Shown: in pieces, positions 24,801-35,365 of the stretch
Numbering within the stretch: position 1 is the first letter of the stretch
Layout: each line of letters opens with the position of its first letter
Origin: Tolypeutes matacus
Taxonomy: Eukaryota > Chordata > Mammalia > Cingulata > Chlamyphoridae
NCBI GenBank assembly: GCA_026826555.1
Contig: JAKSZT010000089.1
Coordinates: 526,688-590,687 of the forward strand
Length of the DNA stretch: 64,000 bases
Reading direction: 5' to 3'
Position numbers and translations under genes: made by a program
The notes under the pieces: model-generated
What the model saw: the letters and a program-made list of their open reading frames with translations, nothing else
Databases searched by the model: none
What the model was told of the DNA's origin: nothing

Positions 24801-25177
24801 GTGATATAATTGCACTAGAAGAAAGACTATCTTAATTTAAATATGTATGCTATAAACCTTAAAAGACCCTAAAGCAGTACTAAATTAACAATAAGTTATA
24901 GGCAATAAGTCAACAACGGAGATAAAATTGAATCACATAAGTACTTAATCCAAAAGAAAAAGAGTAACAAAGAACAGATAGGTCAAATGGAAAACAAATA
25001 GCAAGATGGTTGATTTAAACTTAGCCGTGTTTATATTTGTAAATGAAGATTGTCTAAAGACCCAATGTACAGGCAGAGATTGTTAGATTGCATAAAAAGC
25101 AAGATTCAAATATATGCTAGCTACTGTAAACCCACTTTAAATATATTAAGACACATAGAGGTTAAAAGTAAAAGGAG

Positions 25178-25605
25178 AGCGAAGCGGATGTGACTCAAGT
25201 GATTGAGCTCCCACCTACCACATGGGAGGTCCCTTGTTTGGTTCTCGGTGCCTCCTAAAGAAGAGAGCGAGCTGACATAACGAGACACGAGAAGAAAAAC
25301 ATAATGAGACACAACAAAGCAGGGAGTGGAGGTTCCCAGTGCTTCCTAAGGAAGGCGAGCAAGACAGCAAGCTGACACGATGGGCGGCCATGACAAACTG
25401 ACACAACAAGAACACAACAAGAGACACAAGAAAGAAAAACATAATGAGAGACACAACAAAGCAGGGAATGGAGATGACTTAAGTGATTAGGCACCTCTCT
25501 CCCACATCTGAGGTCCTGGGTTTGGTTCCCGGTGCCTCCTGAGGAAACAAGGAATAGACATAGTAAGTGCAAACAACGAGGTGGGTGAGGAGAAATAAAA
25601 AATTC
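25178..25605 (+). mobile_element. Composite SINE array (three partial units)
   Basis: Unit 1 starts GCGAAGCGGATGTGACTCAA with a full head and the degenerate B box GGTTCTCGG. Unit 2, near 25318, jumps from GCAGGGAGTGGA straight to GGTTCCCAGTGCTTCCT, so it lacks the A box and anticodon region. Unit 3, near 25462, has a complete head (GACTTAAGTGATTAGGC, B box GGTTTGGTTCCCGG). The phrase AAGAAAAACATAATGAGA followed by ACACAACAAAGCAGGGA occurs twice, at about 25292 and 25432. Confidence 0.8.
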
Positions 25606-27143
25606 AAAATTTTTTTAAAAATGTAGGAAAATAAAAGGAAAGAAAAAGATACATCATGCTGTTACTAACATAAAGGAAGCTGGAGCTGCTATAGTAATAT
25701 CACGTGAAGTAGATTCCAGGGCAAAGAACATTATGAGGATAAAGAAGTCCATTTCATAATGATAATTCATCAAGAACACACAACAATTCTAACAGCTTAG
25801 GCATTTAATAGAGCTACAAAATACATGAAACAAAAATGAATAGAGCTGCAAGAATAAATAGAGAAATCAACAATTCCAGTTGGAGCCTTCAATACCCCTT
25901 TCACAGTAGTTGATACTTGCAGGCAGAAAATTAGTAAGGGTGTAGAAGATTTGATAGCACTATCAGCTAACTTAACATAACTGACAATTATAGAACATTC
26001 CACCCAACAAATTCTCTTCCAGTGGCTACAGAAAATTTAACAAGGTAGACCATATTCTGGGCCATAAAAATGTTTCAATAAACCTAATAAATGGATTCAA
26101 TTTATACCAAGTATGTTTTCTAAACAAAATGGAATTAATTTAAATTAAATACAAAATAAAGGTAGCTGGAAAATCACCAGCTATTTGGAAGTGAAATAAT
26201 ATGCTTCTGTAAAACCACAGAGTCAAAGGAGAACTCAAAAGGGAAATTAGAAAGCATTTTGAGCTGAATGAAGACAAAAACACAGCATAGTAAATATGTG
26301 TGGGCTGTCATGAAAGCTCTGCTCAGGGAAATTTATAAATACTAAATGCCTGTATTAGGGAAAAAAGATTTCAAGTTAATACACTCAGCATTTATTTTCT
26401 AGAAACTAGAAAAAGAGAAAATTAATTGCAAAGGAAGCAGAAGAAAGGATTAAGGTGGAAAATAAACAAATCAGAAAAACAATAGAGAAAATCAATGAAA
26501 CCAAAAGCTGTGGGTTTTTTTTAGAACAACAACAATAAAATTGACAAACTTCTAGCCAGACAGAATAGGAAAAAAAGTGAGGACGTCAATTACTATCAGG
26601 AACGAAAGAGCTGGCATCATTACAGAATTTATTGGTATCAAAAGAATAATAAAGGAATGGTATAGCAACTTATGCCAGTAAATTTGACAACTTATATAAA
26701 AAAGACAAATTCCTTGAGAGGTACAAACCACCAAAACTCACTCAATAAGAAATAACCCTCTTTAGCACTACGTATATTAAATGAATTCAATTTGTAATTA
26801 AAACTTTTCCCACAAAGAAAACTAAAGGCCCAGGTATCGTTATTGGTATATTCTCCAGAACAGGAAGACATAAAAGTGATTATGTACAAACTCCCCCAGA
26901 AACTTGAAGAAGAGGAAGTATTCCTCAGCTCATTGAGGTAACTTATGCTCCCATTACCCTGATACCAAAACCAGACAAAATCATTAAGAGCAAAAAAGTA
27001 CAGACCATCCTCCCACATGAATACAGATACAAGAGTTGTGAGCAACATAGTGTCGACCTAAAAGAGAAAAACAAAACAAAACATGCTCATCTCAATAGAC
27101 TCAGTAAAAGTACTTGACAGAAATTCAACTTACATTCTTGATT

Positions 27144-27170
27144 AAAAAACAAACAAACAAACAAAAAACT
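27144..27170. repeat. (AAAC)n microsatellite
   Basis: AAAACAAACAAACAAACAAA inside the old L1. Confidence 0.85.
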
Positions 27171-27570
27171 CAGCAAACTAGGAATACAGGTGCACTTCCT
27201 TAAAAGGGCATTTACAAAAAACCTATGGCTGGCATATTTAATGGTGAAACACCAGATGCGTTCCCCTTGAGATGGGGAATAAATCAAGCATGTTCACTCT
27301 TACATGTCTATTCAGCATTCTGGAGGTTCTAGTCAGCGCAATAAGGCAAGAAAAGGAAATAAAAGTCATTGAGATTGTAAAGAAAGAAGCGAAACTGTCT
27401 TTAGTCACTGTTGACATGGTCGCCTACATAGAAAACGAATGGGATTTGCAAAAGAGCAACTGGAAGTGAGTTTAGCAGGGTTACAGGTACAAGATCAATA
27501 TACAAACACCAATTACAGTTCTCTGTACTAGCAACAGGCAGTTGGAAATTGAAATGTTCAAGGCATCGTT

Positions 27571-28059
27571 TTATAGCTGGAGGAGGTGATGCAGGAGTCG
27601 AGTATGAGAGGATGAGTGGGCTCAGCCTGAGGCCTTGAGGCAGTGAGCTCTGCTGACTGCTGTGTCTTCTGCTCCAGACCAACCGTGAAGAACGGGTATG
27701 AGCTTTGGTCAGGTCAGGAAGGAAGCACACTGGGGGAAGAGGCTGGTTTCAGATGCTGGTCAGGTTGTGGTAGGGATCTGTTGTTTCTCAAAATTTCACA
27801 AACACTTGTTTCTACCTTTAAAAAAATGCCATCAAGACAATTAAGAAGTTAGAAATACTTAAGTTTCAATTTTGAAAATGGCATTTCCTAGTAGTCGTAC
27901 ATATTTAAAGAAAGAGCTGTGCAGACATTCCTTTAGCAGGGAGGAAAAGGCTTGGAGTGGCCAAGCAGCTTTGCCCAGTGCACGGACAGGCAGCCCAAGC
28001 ACACTCCTGTGGTCTTGGCCACTCGGGGCCTTCTGGGGTACTTGCACCACGGCACAATC
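27571..28059. other. Unique stretch
   Basis: No exon or repeat recognised with confidence. Confidence 0.4.
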
Positions 28060-28505
28060 CCATGTTAGGATTTCTGTGACGACCAGCGAAGTTGAGCACA
28101 TTTCCATATGTTTATTGTCATTTAGCGAGTCTCTTTTCTAAAGTTTTTATATTGGATTATCTGCCTTTTTCTTAGTTGTAGGAATTTTTTGTGTTCTGGA
28201 TATGAGTCCTTCGTCAGAATATATGTGTGTGTGTGTTTATGTTATTTTTATATATGTATAAACTTGGCTCTTTACTTTCTTAATTATGTCTTAATAAACA
28301 GGAGTTCTAAATTGTATTGTAGTCTGCTTCATTAATATTTTTCTTTTGTGGTTAGAGTTTTTGCCCGATTAGAATGTCTGTACATACTCTAAGGTCACAC
28401 GGATGTTCTGCTGTGCTTTTTCTAAAAGCTTTACTGTTAGACCTGCAGTTTAGCTAAAATTAATTTTTGTGTATTGGGCGAGGTAGGGTCAAGAGTATTT
28501 TTCTA
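28060..28505 (-). mobile_element. Old L1 ORF2 C-terminal fragment, minus orientation
   Basis: The + strand AGTTGAGCACATTTCCATAT, TGTTCTGGATATGAGTCCTT and TTTTTGTGTATTGGGCGAGG are the antisense of the L1 ORF2 C-terminal region. It holds a (TG)n run at about 28223-28240. The SINE pair at 28506 is inserted in its edge. Confidence 0.65.
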
Positions 28506-28687
28506 GGGAAGCGGCTGTGGCTCAATCAGTAGGGCTCCCGTTTACCATACGGGAGGCCCCGGGTTCGGTTCCCGGGGCCTCCTGGTGAAGGCAGGCCCGC
28601 CCGCACGGCGTGGTTAGCTGACCCAGCGAGCACAAGCAGAGCAAGAGGGGGATAAATGAATAAATAAATAAAATCTTTAAAAAAAAA
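28506..28687 (+). mobile_element. DAS-type SINE, first of a tandem pair
   Basis: Complete head (A box TGGCTCAATCAG, B box GGTTCGGTTCCC), CCTCCTGGTGAAGG tail domain, (AATA)n and poly-A. It is flanked by AAGAGTATTTTTCTA at 28491-28505 and 28688-28702. Confidence 0.92.
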
Positions 28688-28702
28688 AAGAGTATTTTTC
28701 TA

Positions 28703-28910
28703 GGGAAGCGGCTGTGGCTCAATCGATAGGGCTCCCGGGGCCTCCTGGTGAAGGCAGGCCCGCCCACGCGGCGCGGTGAGCTGACGCAGCAGGACGACCC
28801 GACAAGGGGAGACAAGCAGACACAGAAAAATGCACAGCAAACGGACACAGCGAGCACAAGCAGCAAGGGGGGGATAAATGAATAAATAAATAAAATATTT
28901 TTTTTAAAAA
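28703..28910 (+). mobile_element. DAS-type SINE, second of a tandem pair, lacking the B box
   Basis: The head runs to GGGCTCCCG and then continues directly at GGGCCTCCTGG, so about 35 bp including TTTACCATACG and the B box are missing. Its tail domain is longer than that of its neighbour (extra CAGACACAGAAAAATGC region), so it is a different subtype, not a duplicate. It is flanked by AAGAGTATTTTTCTA at 28688-28702 and 28911-28925. Confidence 0.92.
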
Positions 28911-28925
28911 AAGAGTATTTTTCTA

Positions 28926-29262
28926 TGCGTGTCCCTCCGTCACAGCAGCATTGCAAAAGGCCTTTGTGCGCTCAGTGACGCTCACCAGGTGCCAGGTGGC
29001 TCTCCACGTGGGCCAGCGCCCTGGCTTGATGCGGCCTGTCTACACGGGTGGTGCCGTCCTGCTGCTAGGCGAAGGCGCCCTGCGGCCGCCGGCACCTGAG
29101 CCCGGGCTCCCCGCCTGTGCGGGGCCTGCCGGGCCGGGCTGCAGCACAGCTCGGGGCTGGGAAGCCTGCCCTGCGTTGGGGCTGGGGACGGGCTATTCCT
29201 GGGCTCCTGGAGTCCAGAGCGGCCGTGCAGGACTTGCCTAAAGCCTTCCTCTCCCCCCACAG
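28926..29262. other. GC-rich sequence just upstream of the first coding exon
   Basis: CpG-rich from about 29040, containing the branch/pyrimidine region of the exon acceptor. It might also host an alternative promoter, but no motif decides this. Confidence 0.5.
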
Positions 29263-29424
29263 CTCAGCACCCTCCCGTCTGATTCCAGAGGCCTCCTGAC
29301 CAGCCGCCGACGTCTGCCCGCCGCGGGCCTGAGGAGAGGCTGCGATGTCGCAGGCGCCCGAGTACGAGTGCAGGAGCCGTAATGTCGACGTGCAGGACTC
29401 CAGGACCTCGGGGCCGAGCTCCCG
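29263..29424 (+). CDS. ARHGAP39: ARHGAP39 first coding exon (5' UTR end plus N-terminal 26 codons)
   Basis: A pyrimidine-rich tract ends in AG at 29261-29262, so the exon probably starts at 29263. The ATG is at 29345 with G at -3 and no upstream ATG in the 82-nt leader, which fixes the start. The translation begins MSQAPEYECRSRNVDV, closely matching the known ARHGAP39 N-terminus (MSQ..YECRS.NVDVQ). A good donor (CCCG then GTAAGG) follows at 29425, leaving two bases of an arginine codon that the exon at 60398 completes. ARHGAP39 is a cytoplasmic Rac/Cdc42 GTPase-activating protein acting in Robo-Slit signalling and dendritic spine structure (established knowledge). The recognised family architecture is WW-WW-MyTH4-RhoGAP; this exon carries only the short leader before the WW domains. 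The exon sits at the edge of a CpG-rich stretch. The upstream noncoding exon is not located. Confidence 0.9.
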
Positions 29425-32400
29425 GTAAGGAGACGGAGGCGGGTCCGCGTGCGCCTCGCCCCCCCCCCCCCGAGAGCGGCAGCAGCACCTCTGCTGTGCT
29501 GCGCGCTGGCCGGCCCCTTTCACAGGTGGTTTGCGTGGTTCCTGGATTTCAGAATCTGCCTCCTCGTGGGGCGCCCCTCCCCTCAGAGGCAGCCTTTCCA
29601 ACCGCTGCAAAGGGGGGACTTTTTCACGTGCCCTCTGGGTATTGATCCGTGTGGATGCATGTTGGATACGTCATTGGATTTTATTTTAGCTGTTTTATTT
29701 GGAAATATTTCTACACTTACAGAAAAAGTGCAAGAGTAAGAATAGTTCAAGGGACACTCTGATGGCCTTGCACAGACCCCTTCAGGCACCGTTTGTGTGC
29801 TCGCTTGCTCCCTTTCTCGCCTTCTGCACAGGGGTTTTCCTGAGCCACGAGGGTCTTCGTCTCCCCTGGCCCTTGGTCCCTGAAGGCCTTGCTGTGTGCT
29901 TCCTGACGTCAGCCGTTGCCGGCCCCAGTGAGTCTTGCGCTGACCCCAGGCCGGCCTGCTCTGCTGTCAGGTCCTGCCAGCTGATGGAATGACCCCTTCT
30001 AGCAGACCCCAGCTGGTGCAGGACCTGGGCTGGCATCAGTGGCCGCCTCTGGCGAAACAGCGGTCCTTGGTTCGGGTTTGCCTGGCAGTTTCTTTGGGAC
30101 AGCACTGCATGCTGATGTGGGTCTCAGGTGTCGCCTCTGGAGCCACGTGTCCGTCTGTCTCGTGGCGCGGTTGCCTCATGCCTTCCAGCTGAAGTGTTGT
30201 CTGGATTGCCCTCTGCAGAGTCACACCTTCTCCCGTGGCAGCTGTGAGTGCCCTGTGCTCACGCAGGCACCCTGCCCTCGTCAGGTCTGATGATGGATCT
30301 TTCCTGCGTGAACCGTTTTTATTGGGGTGGCCGTGAAACGCTGAGCCTTCACCCGCAGTCGGCACTTGGCATCCTGCATAAGCAGAGACCCTGGCTTTCC
30401 TTCATTTGTTCATTCACCGTTGGCATGCATTCACGAGTTCTTTGCTTTAAACGGTTTAAGACTCATTACTGTATGTAATCATTTCTTTCCGGTTTGGCCA
30501 GTGAGGCCCTTGCGCTGTGCCCCCACCACCCTCTGAGGACGTCTTTCTTCCCCAACAAGATGCTTCAGGCACATTGGGGCTGCCAAGCGCAGGCCTGGCA
30601 TCGGCTTCTTCCCTGAGAAACGCCTGTTCCTTTTAAGGAAGTCTGGTATTAGAGAATAAGATCTGGGCCCCAGGTGCTTCTTGCTGCAGGGTGGATCTGC
30701 TGCTTGTCCTTTTCAGCAGATGGAACTAGAAATCGCACACGGGTGTGGGCACACGCTCATAAACGTACGTAGGTCCACGTCTGTGCACAGGTAGCACACG
30801 TGGCAGAAACAGTGAGCTCTCACTGACACCTCCAGGTCCGGTCCACTCCCACAGGGCGTTTTCTTGCCTTTTACCCCCGTTTTTTTGTGTTCCCCTTCCT
30901 TGGTGAGGACCTTGGCTCCCGAGGACACCCACACCTCTGCCCATTTGCTCATCCAATTGTGTGTCTAGTTATTCATTCTAAACTGCTTCAGAACGGCCTT
31001 GCCCATCCCACTTCCAAAAGACTACTAAAAGTTCAGACCGGTCTGCAAGCCCCTCGCGCCTGAGAAAGAGGCTGCGTTCATAAGGTATTTGGATCGGTTA
31101 TTTTTCCTTTCTTAGTTACGATTTTCATGGAAACAATTGGGTTCCTTTGTTCCATTAGGTTTCAGTGTGAGGTTTTCTCTCTCCCTGACCTTACTGATTT
31201 AATTTTCTTTAAACATTATGTAGAACATTAAAAGTTTCCAAATATCAAAGCTGTACAGAATGGTGCATTCACGAAGGCTCCCCTTCCCTTCCGTGTAGGT
31301 AACCAGCTTCTGCCTGTAACGGTAGAGTCGGGGTGTCTACTGTTTTCCCTCCCCTCACCCAGAGGCTCTCTGCGCCTGCTCTGCCTTTGCTCCTTCCCTC
31401 TGGCAGCGTCTTCTGGGAGTCGCGGCCGGCCGGCTTGCGGATCTCACGCACGCTTGTGTGCAGCCTAGGATACAGCCAGGCCCAGCTTGCCGTTGGCTCG
31501 TTTCAGTAGTTTGCAGTTGCAGGAGGTGCCGCAGGGATTGCCTCGTGCTTGTACGCTCTTCTTTCGTGGAGCTGTGTCTTCCGGGCCAGTTCCTCATGAG
31601 GCGGCCAGTGTGGGCATCTCCGGGTCCTCTCCACGGGGCCCTGCTGTGCTGCGTCCACAACAGCGCGTTTCTTCCGCCTGCTGGGGAGAAGGGCAGCTGG
31701 GGTCTCTGCCCCAGGTTTCTCAAGCACAGCTCTGATCTCTCCAGTGGATTCCAAATGCGGCCTTGTGCCCCACCTCCCCGGGAGAAAAGGTACGGTTTCT
31801 GGTTTCTACGATGCCTGGGTTGACTGCATTGCTGGCTGGAAACCCCAGCCTCTAGGGACAGAGAGAAGCTCTGCACTCCCGGTCCCAGGCTGCGGAGGTC
31901 TGCAGACTCTCCTGGGCCTTGGGTGGGCGTGGCCTCTTTGTCCTGAAGACCCTCACTGCATGTGGACCCTGCCCATCCCCCACATCCCCCCACTGCACAG
32001 CCTGCCTCCTCCTCCCCGCCATGTCCCCCCACAGCCCTCTCCCCGCAGCCTCTGCCCTTGCCCCGACCCTCCTCGCCCTCCCCTATTCCCTCTCCCTCTT
32101 CGTCCTTTCCACGAGCTGGCCCTGGACAGGGGCTCCCCGAGGCTCAGCACCCTACGAACTCGCTGCTCGTCCCCCCTGCTCTCCTCAGGGTCTCAGTTCA
32201 AGGCTGCACCTCAGCAGGTCTCCAGCACATTCTTCTTAAAAAGCTGGTGTCTCGCAGAGTCACTCTTTATAAGAGCGACGTAAAAACAGAACAAAAAGTT
32301 CTTCTTTGTAGAGAGAGAATTATGATCATTAAATTATTTGAAAGTGTATTTTAAGCAAAAATAAGAATTGGTATTGCTTGGGGCTTAGAATGTTCAATTT

Positions 32401-35059
32401 ATTGCTTTCTGAGCTTCTCTGTATTCAGAAAAATCGTTTTTGGGGACTCTTGATTTTGTTCTGCTTAAGTCCGGCATTGTTGTGGAGGGGACAGCATGCA
32501 GCTCGTGCGTGCTGGCAGCCTGCGGGCACCTGAGAGACGCCAGCTCGCGGAGCAGCACGGGAGGCCCGGCCCGTCCTTGGTGAGCCTGTCGGCGCCTTCT
32601 CGGGGCACGTCTTGGCCCAGCCACTGGCCCTACCCACACCACCGACAGCAGCTTCCCAGTGGGCCTTCCAGAAGCCTCCATCCCTGCTCTGGGAGCAGCC
32701 GGGACCGCGGCCTCCGCCCAGAAGCTTCCAGGGGCTTCCCATTTCATGCAGAGGAGGCCCGGCTCTTACTCTGAGCCCCTTGTGGCCGCTGGCTCTGCAC
32801 TCTGACGCGGGCGTCTGGCGCCGGGCTGTCGTCTCGCAGGCCCTGGCCGCCCTGCTGCCTGCGTGGCTCCCTGTGGCCCTGAGATTCGCTCCCTTCGGCC
32901 TTCTTGCACAGCCTTCTTGCTTCGGCCTTCTCGGGAGGCCTCCTGGGACCGCCCTCATGAAATGACTCCCACCCATGCTGCTGCGTCATGTCAGGAGAGG
33001 ATCTGCACCCCCCGGGGCGCCCCTGCACCTGTGAACTGCCTCCTCTCAGGTCCGTGCTGTCCTGTACCCCAGGGCTGCTGACAGGGAGGAAGCGAGGCGC
33101 GGCGCTGCCTCCCGTCGGCACCTTCTAGGACCCACTGTGCGTGCCATGCAGCTGTCCTCATCCATTCACTCAGCAGGTGTGGGCGCCATGGGAGTCTTCA
33201 CGTGCCCCCGGCGCCCAGCGAGGGTGCACGCACGCTGGCACGGGGATGCCGTGTGTGTGAGCGGCAGGTTGCAGTCATTCGGGCCGTAAAACCAGTGCAG
33301 TGTGTGGGAGCCAGTGTCTTCAGAAGCGCCCAGCAGCATGGCAGTGGGGAAGGCCGGCTCATGCCGGGCAGTCCCGGGGGGGCACCTGGCTGCAGCGTGC
33401 ACAGGTGCCCAGGGGGGTGGGCCAGGTGTGGCGGGTAGGGCCGGGGTCAGGGTTAAAGAGCAGCTGGACCACAGACACGCCGTAGGCCCTGCCTGCTGCA
33501 CGGTTCCAGGCAGGTGACCCCCCGGGCGCATGTTCCCTCAGCGTCGGGGGAGCTGGAAGGGCCTCATTTCGGAGCGGGCTGGGAAGGCCGCAGCAGCCGC
33601 AGTGCTTGTAGGATGAGGTTTTCAAGGAGATCTTGGCGTCAACAGCGTGTCAAGGGTCCCGAGGAGGGAACGAGACCCCCAGCTCACGCTGCAGACGTGT
33701 CTGTCACGACCGCCTGGCCTGGACCAGGCTCTGCCAGCTTCCTGTAGGACAGGCCTTGGTAAGGTCTCTCGTGGTTAGAAAACACCAGTGACCCCGTGAG
33801 GGTCATGGGCTGTCGCTGAGCATGCCGCGTCTCTGGGACCTCCTGTTTCTGGATGCCCTGCCCCTGTGCCCTCTGCCCCCTCCCTCCTTCTCATCTGTGC
33901 CCAGGACCCAGGTCCAGCCCTTCTCTTGCGCTATGGAGTCACCTGTGTGCTTTCAGCATTTGCTGGGTCAGTGCAGGGCCCCATGCTGGCCTGTCCCCAC
34001 CCCCTGAGGGAGGCCTGTCAGCGTCCTGGATTCACAGTTTGGGAAACTGAAGCTGCCCACTAGCACTGGCTGCAGGGCTGCTGCCCACACAGGCCGCGTG
34101 GCCCCCGTTGTCCCTGGGTGGCCCGCGTTGCCTCTGAGCAGAGCACGTGTGCAGAGCTGCTCTGCCCGTGGCTCGCTGCAGTCCCGTGGCTGCTGTGCCG
34201 TGGCACCAGCTGCCAGCCCTTGCTTCGCAGCGTTGTTCTCTGAGCGCCTCTCTAGGCGAGGGGCAGCGCGGGCGTTTCTGCTGTGTGTGCCTGTGCCGCT
34301 GGCCAGTTAGCAAGACAGGGCCTCCGAGGCGCATGCGGAGCAGGTAGCAGAGGAGGGCCGGGGGCGCGGGTGGAGCCTCCGGCTCCTGGCGCAGGAGGGT
34401 GCTGGGGGTGGCGGGCCTGCCAGCGGGCAGGGCCCCGGGTCGAGGCAGGGCCGAGCCTGGCAGCTTCCTCTCTCCAGCTGCTCCTCATCGCAGGTGGTGG
34501 CTCAGCACCGAGCACGAGGGGAAGGTGGCAGCTGCCGCCTCCCGTGGCTTCTCGGCACCTGCAGTGAAGATCAGAAAGGTCGACCGCGGGGACGCTGGCC
34601 GTAGGCGCTGCGAGCACGTGCAGTGCTGCCCTGTCCTGTGTTCAGAGGCCCTCAGTGGCCCGGGCGAGCTCGCACCGGCGCCCGTGGCCGGTGGCCAGTG
34701 GGCTCTGTGTGCACGCGCATCTGCTGCTGTGTCTCCAGCTGGTGCAGAGACATGGCGTGCCCCGCTCCTGCCCTGGCTGTGGTCTCGGCTGCTACCTGCC
34801 CTGGTGGGGCCTGCGGCAGCTGCCCACCACGGCTGGCGAGCAGGTGCGAGCTGTGTGCGGGACGAGGGCAGCGGCCTCATGCCCCGCCCCGCCAGCCAGC
34901 TGCTTCCTTAGCATGCGCACCCTTCAGGGAGGGGCAGCCGGCCGCTGCCCCTGCCCCTGCCCCATGCCCCTTGACCCAGTGCCCTGCTCTGCACTCAGGA
35001 AAGACCCCAGCGCCCTCCCATGCAGGGAAGCTCTCAGCCACTCCTTTATGAAATGTCCC
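29425..35059. other. Intronic GC-rich unique stretch
   Basis: No exon recognised. Short old-repeat echoes occur near 29680-29720 and 33990-34060 (MIR-like antisense, GTTTGGGAAACTGAAGC) but are too weak to place. A C/T-rich tract lies at 31970-32110. Confidence 0.45.
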
Positions 35060-35365
35060 TTCTGCCCCTTTCCACTCTCCTCTTCTGTGACGGCTGTAAA
35101 TCCCGTTAGGCCTTTTCACCATGTGCACCCTTCTTGTTCTTCTGTGTTTCCAGTTGCTCTGTTTTTGTGCTTCATTCTGGGTATTTTCTTCTGACCCTTT
35201 ATCAGTTCTGCTGTGTGTAATTTGCTCATCGGCTCGATTGTGTTAATTTCAGTCATTCTGTTCTTCAGTTCTAGGTTTCCCTGTTCTCTGTAGATATCTT
35301 CCATCTTGTCACTTGATTTCTTACACGTTAGTCACAGCTATGCTGAAATCAGTGTTTGCCGGCTC
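35060..35365 (-). mobile_element. Old L1 ORF1-region fragment, minus orientation
   Basis: The + strand GGCCTTTTCACCATGTGCAC, TTCAGTCATTCTGTTCTTCA and TCTAGGTTTCCCTG resemble the antisense of an L1 ORF1/5' region. Diverged, no frame. Confidence 0.45.

Larger units (their letters stand above)
22000..27570 (+). mobile_element. Ancient L1 of about 5.5 kb, plus orientation, with nested SINEs
   Basis: A 5' region (GGGAAGATAGCAGAGTAGGA) is followed by ORF1-like text (CATCAATGGAATCCCAGAAG, AGCAGCAAGAGAGAAG). Endonuclease-region remains (TTCCACCCAACAAATTCTCT) and RT-region remains (CACTGTTGACATGGTCGCC, where the catalytic FADD box reads VDMV) come next. Stops and indels are everywhere. A composite SINE interrupts it at 25178-25605. 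Part of 23.9-25.1 kb may be a second, HAL1-like element. Confidence 0.7.
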
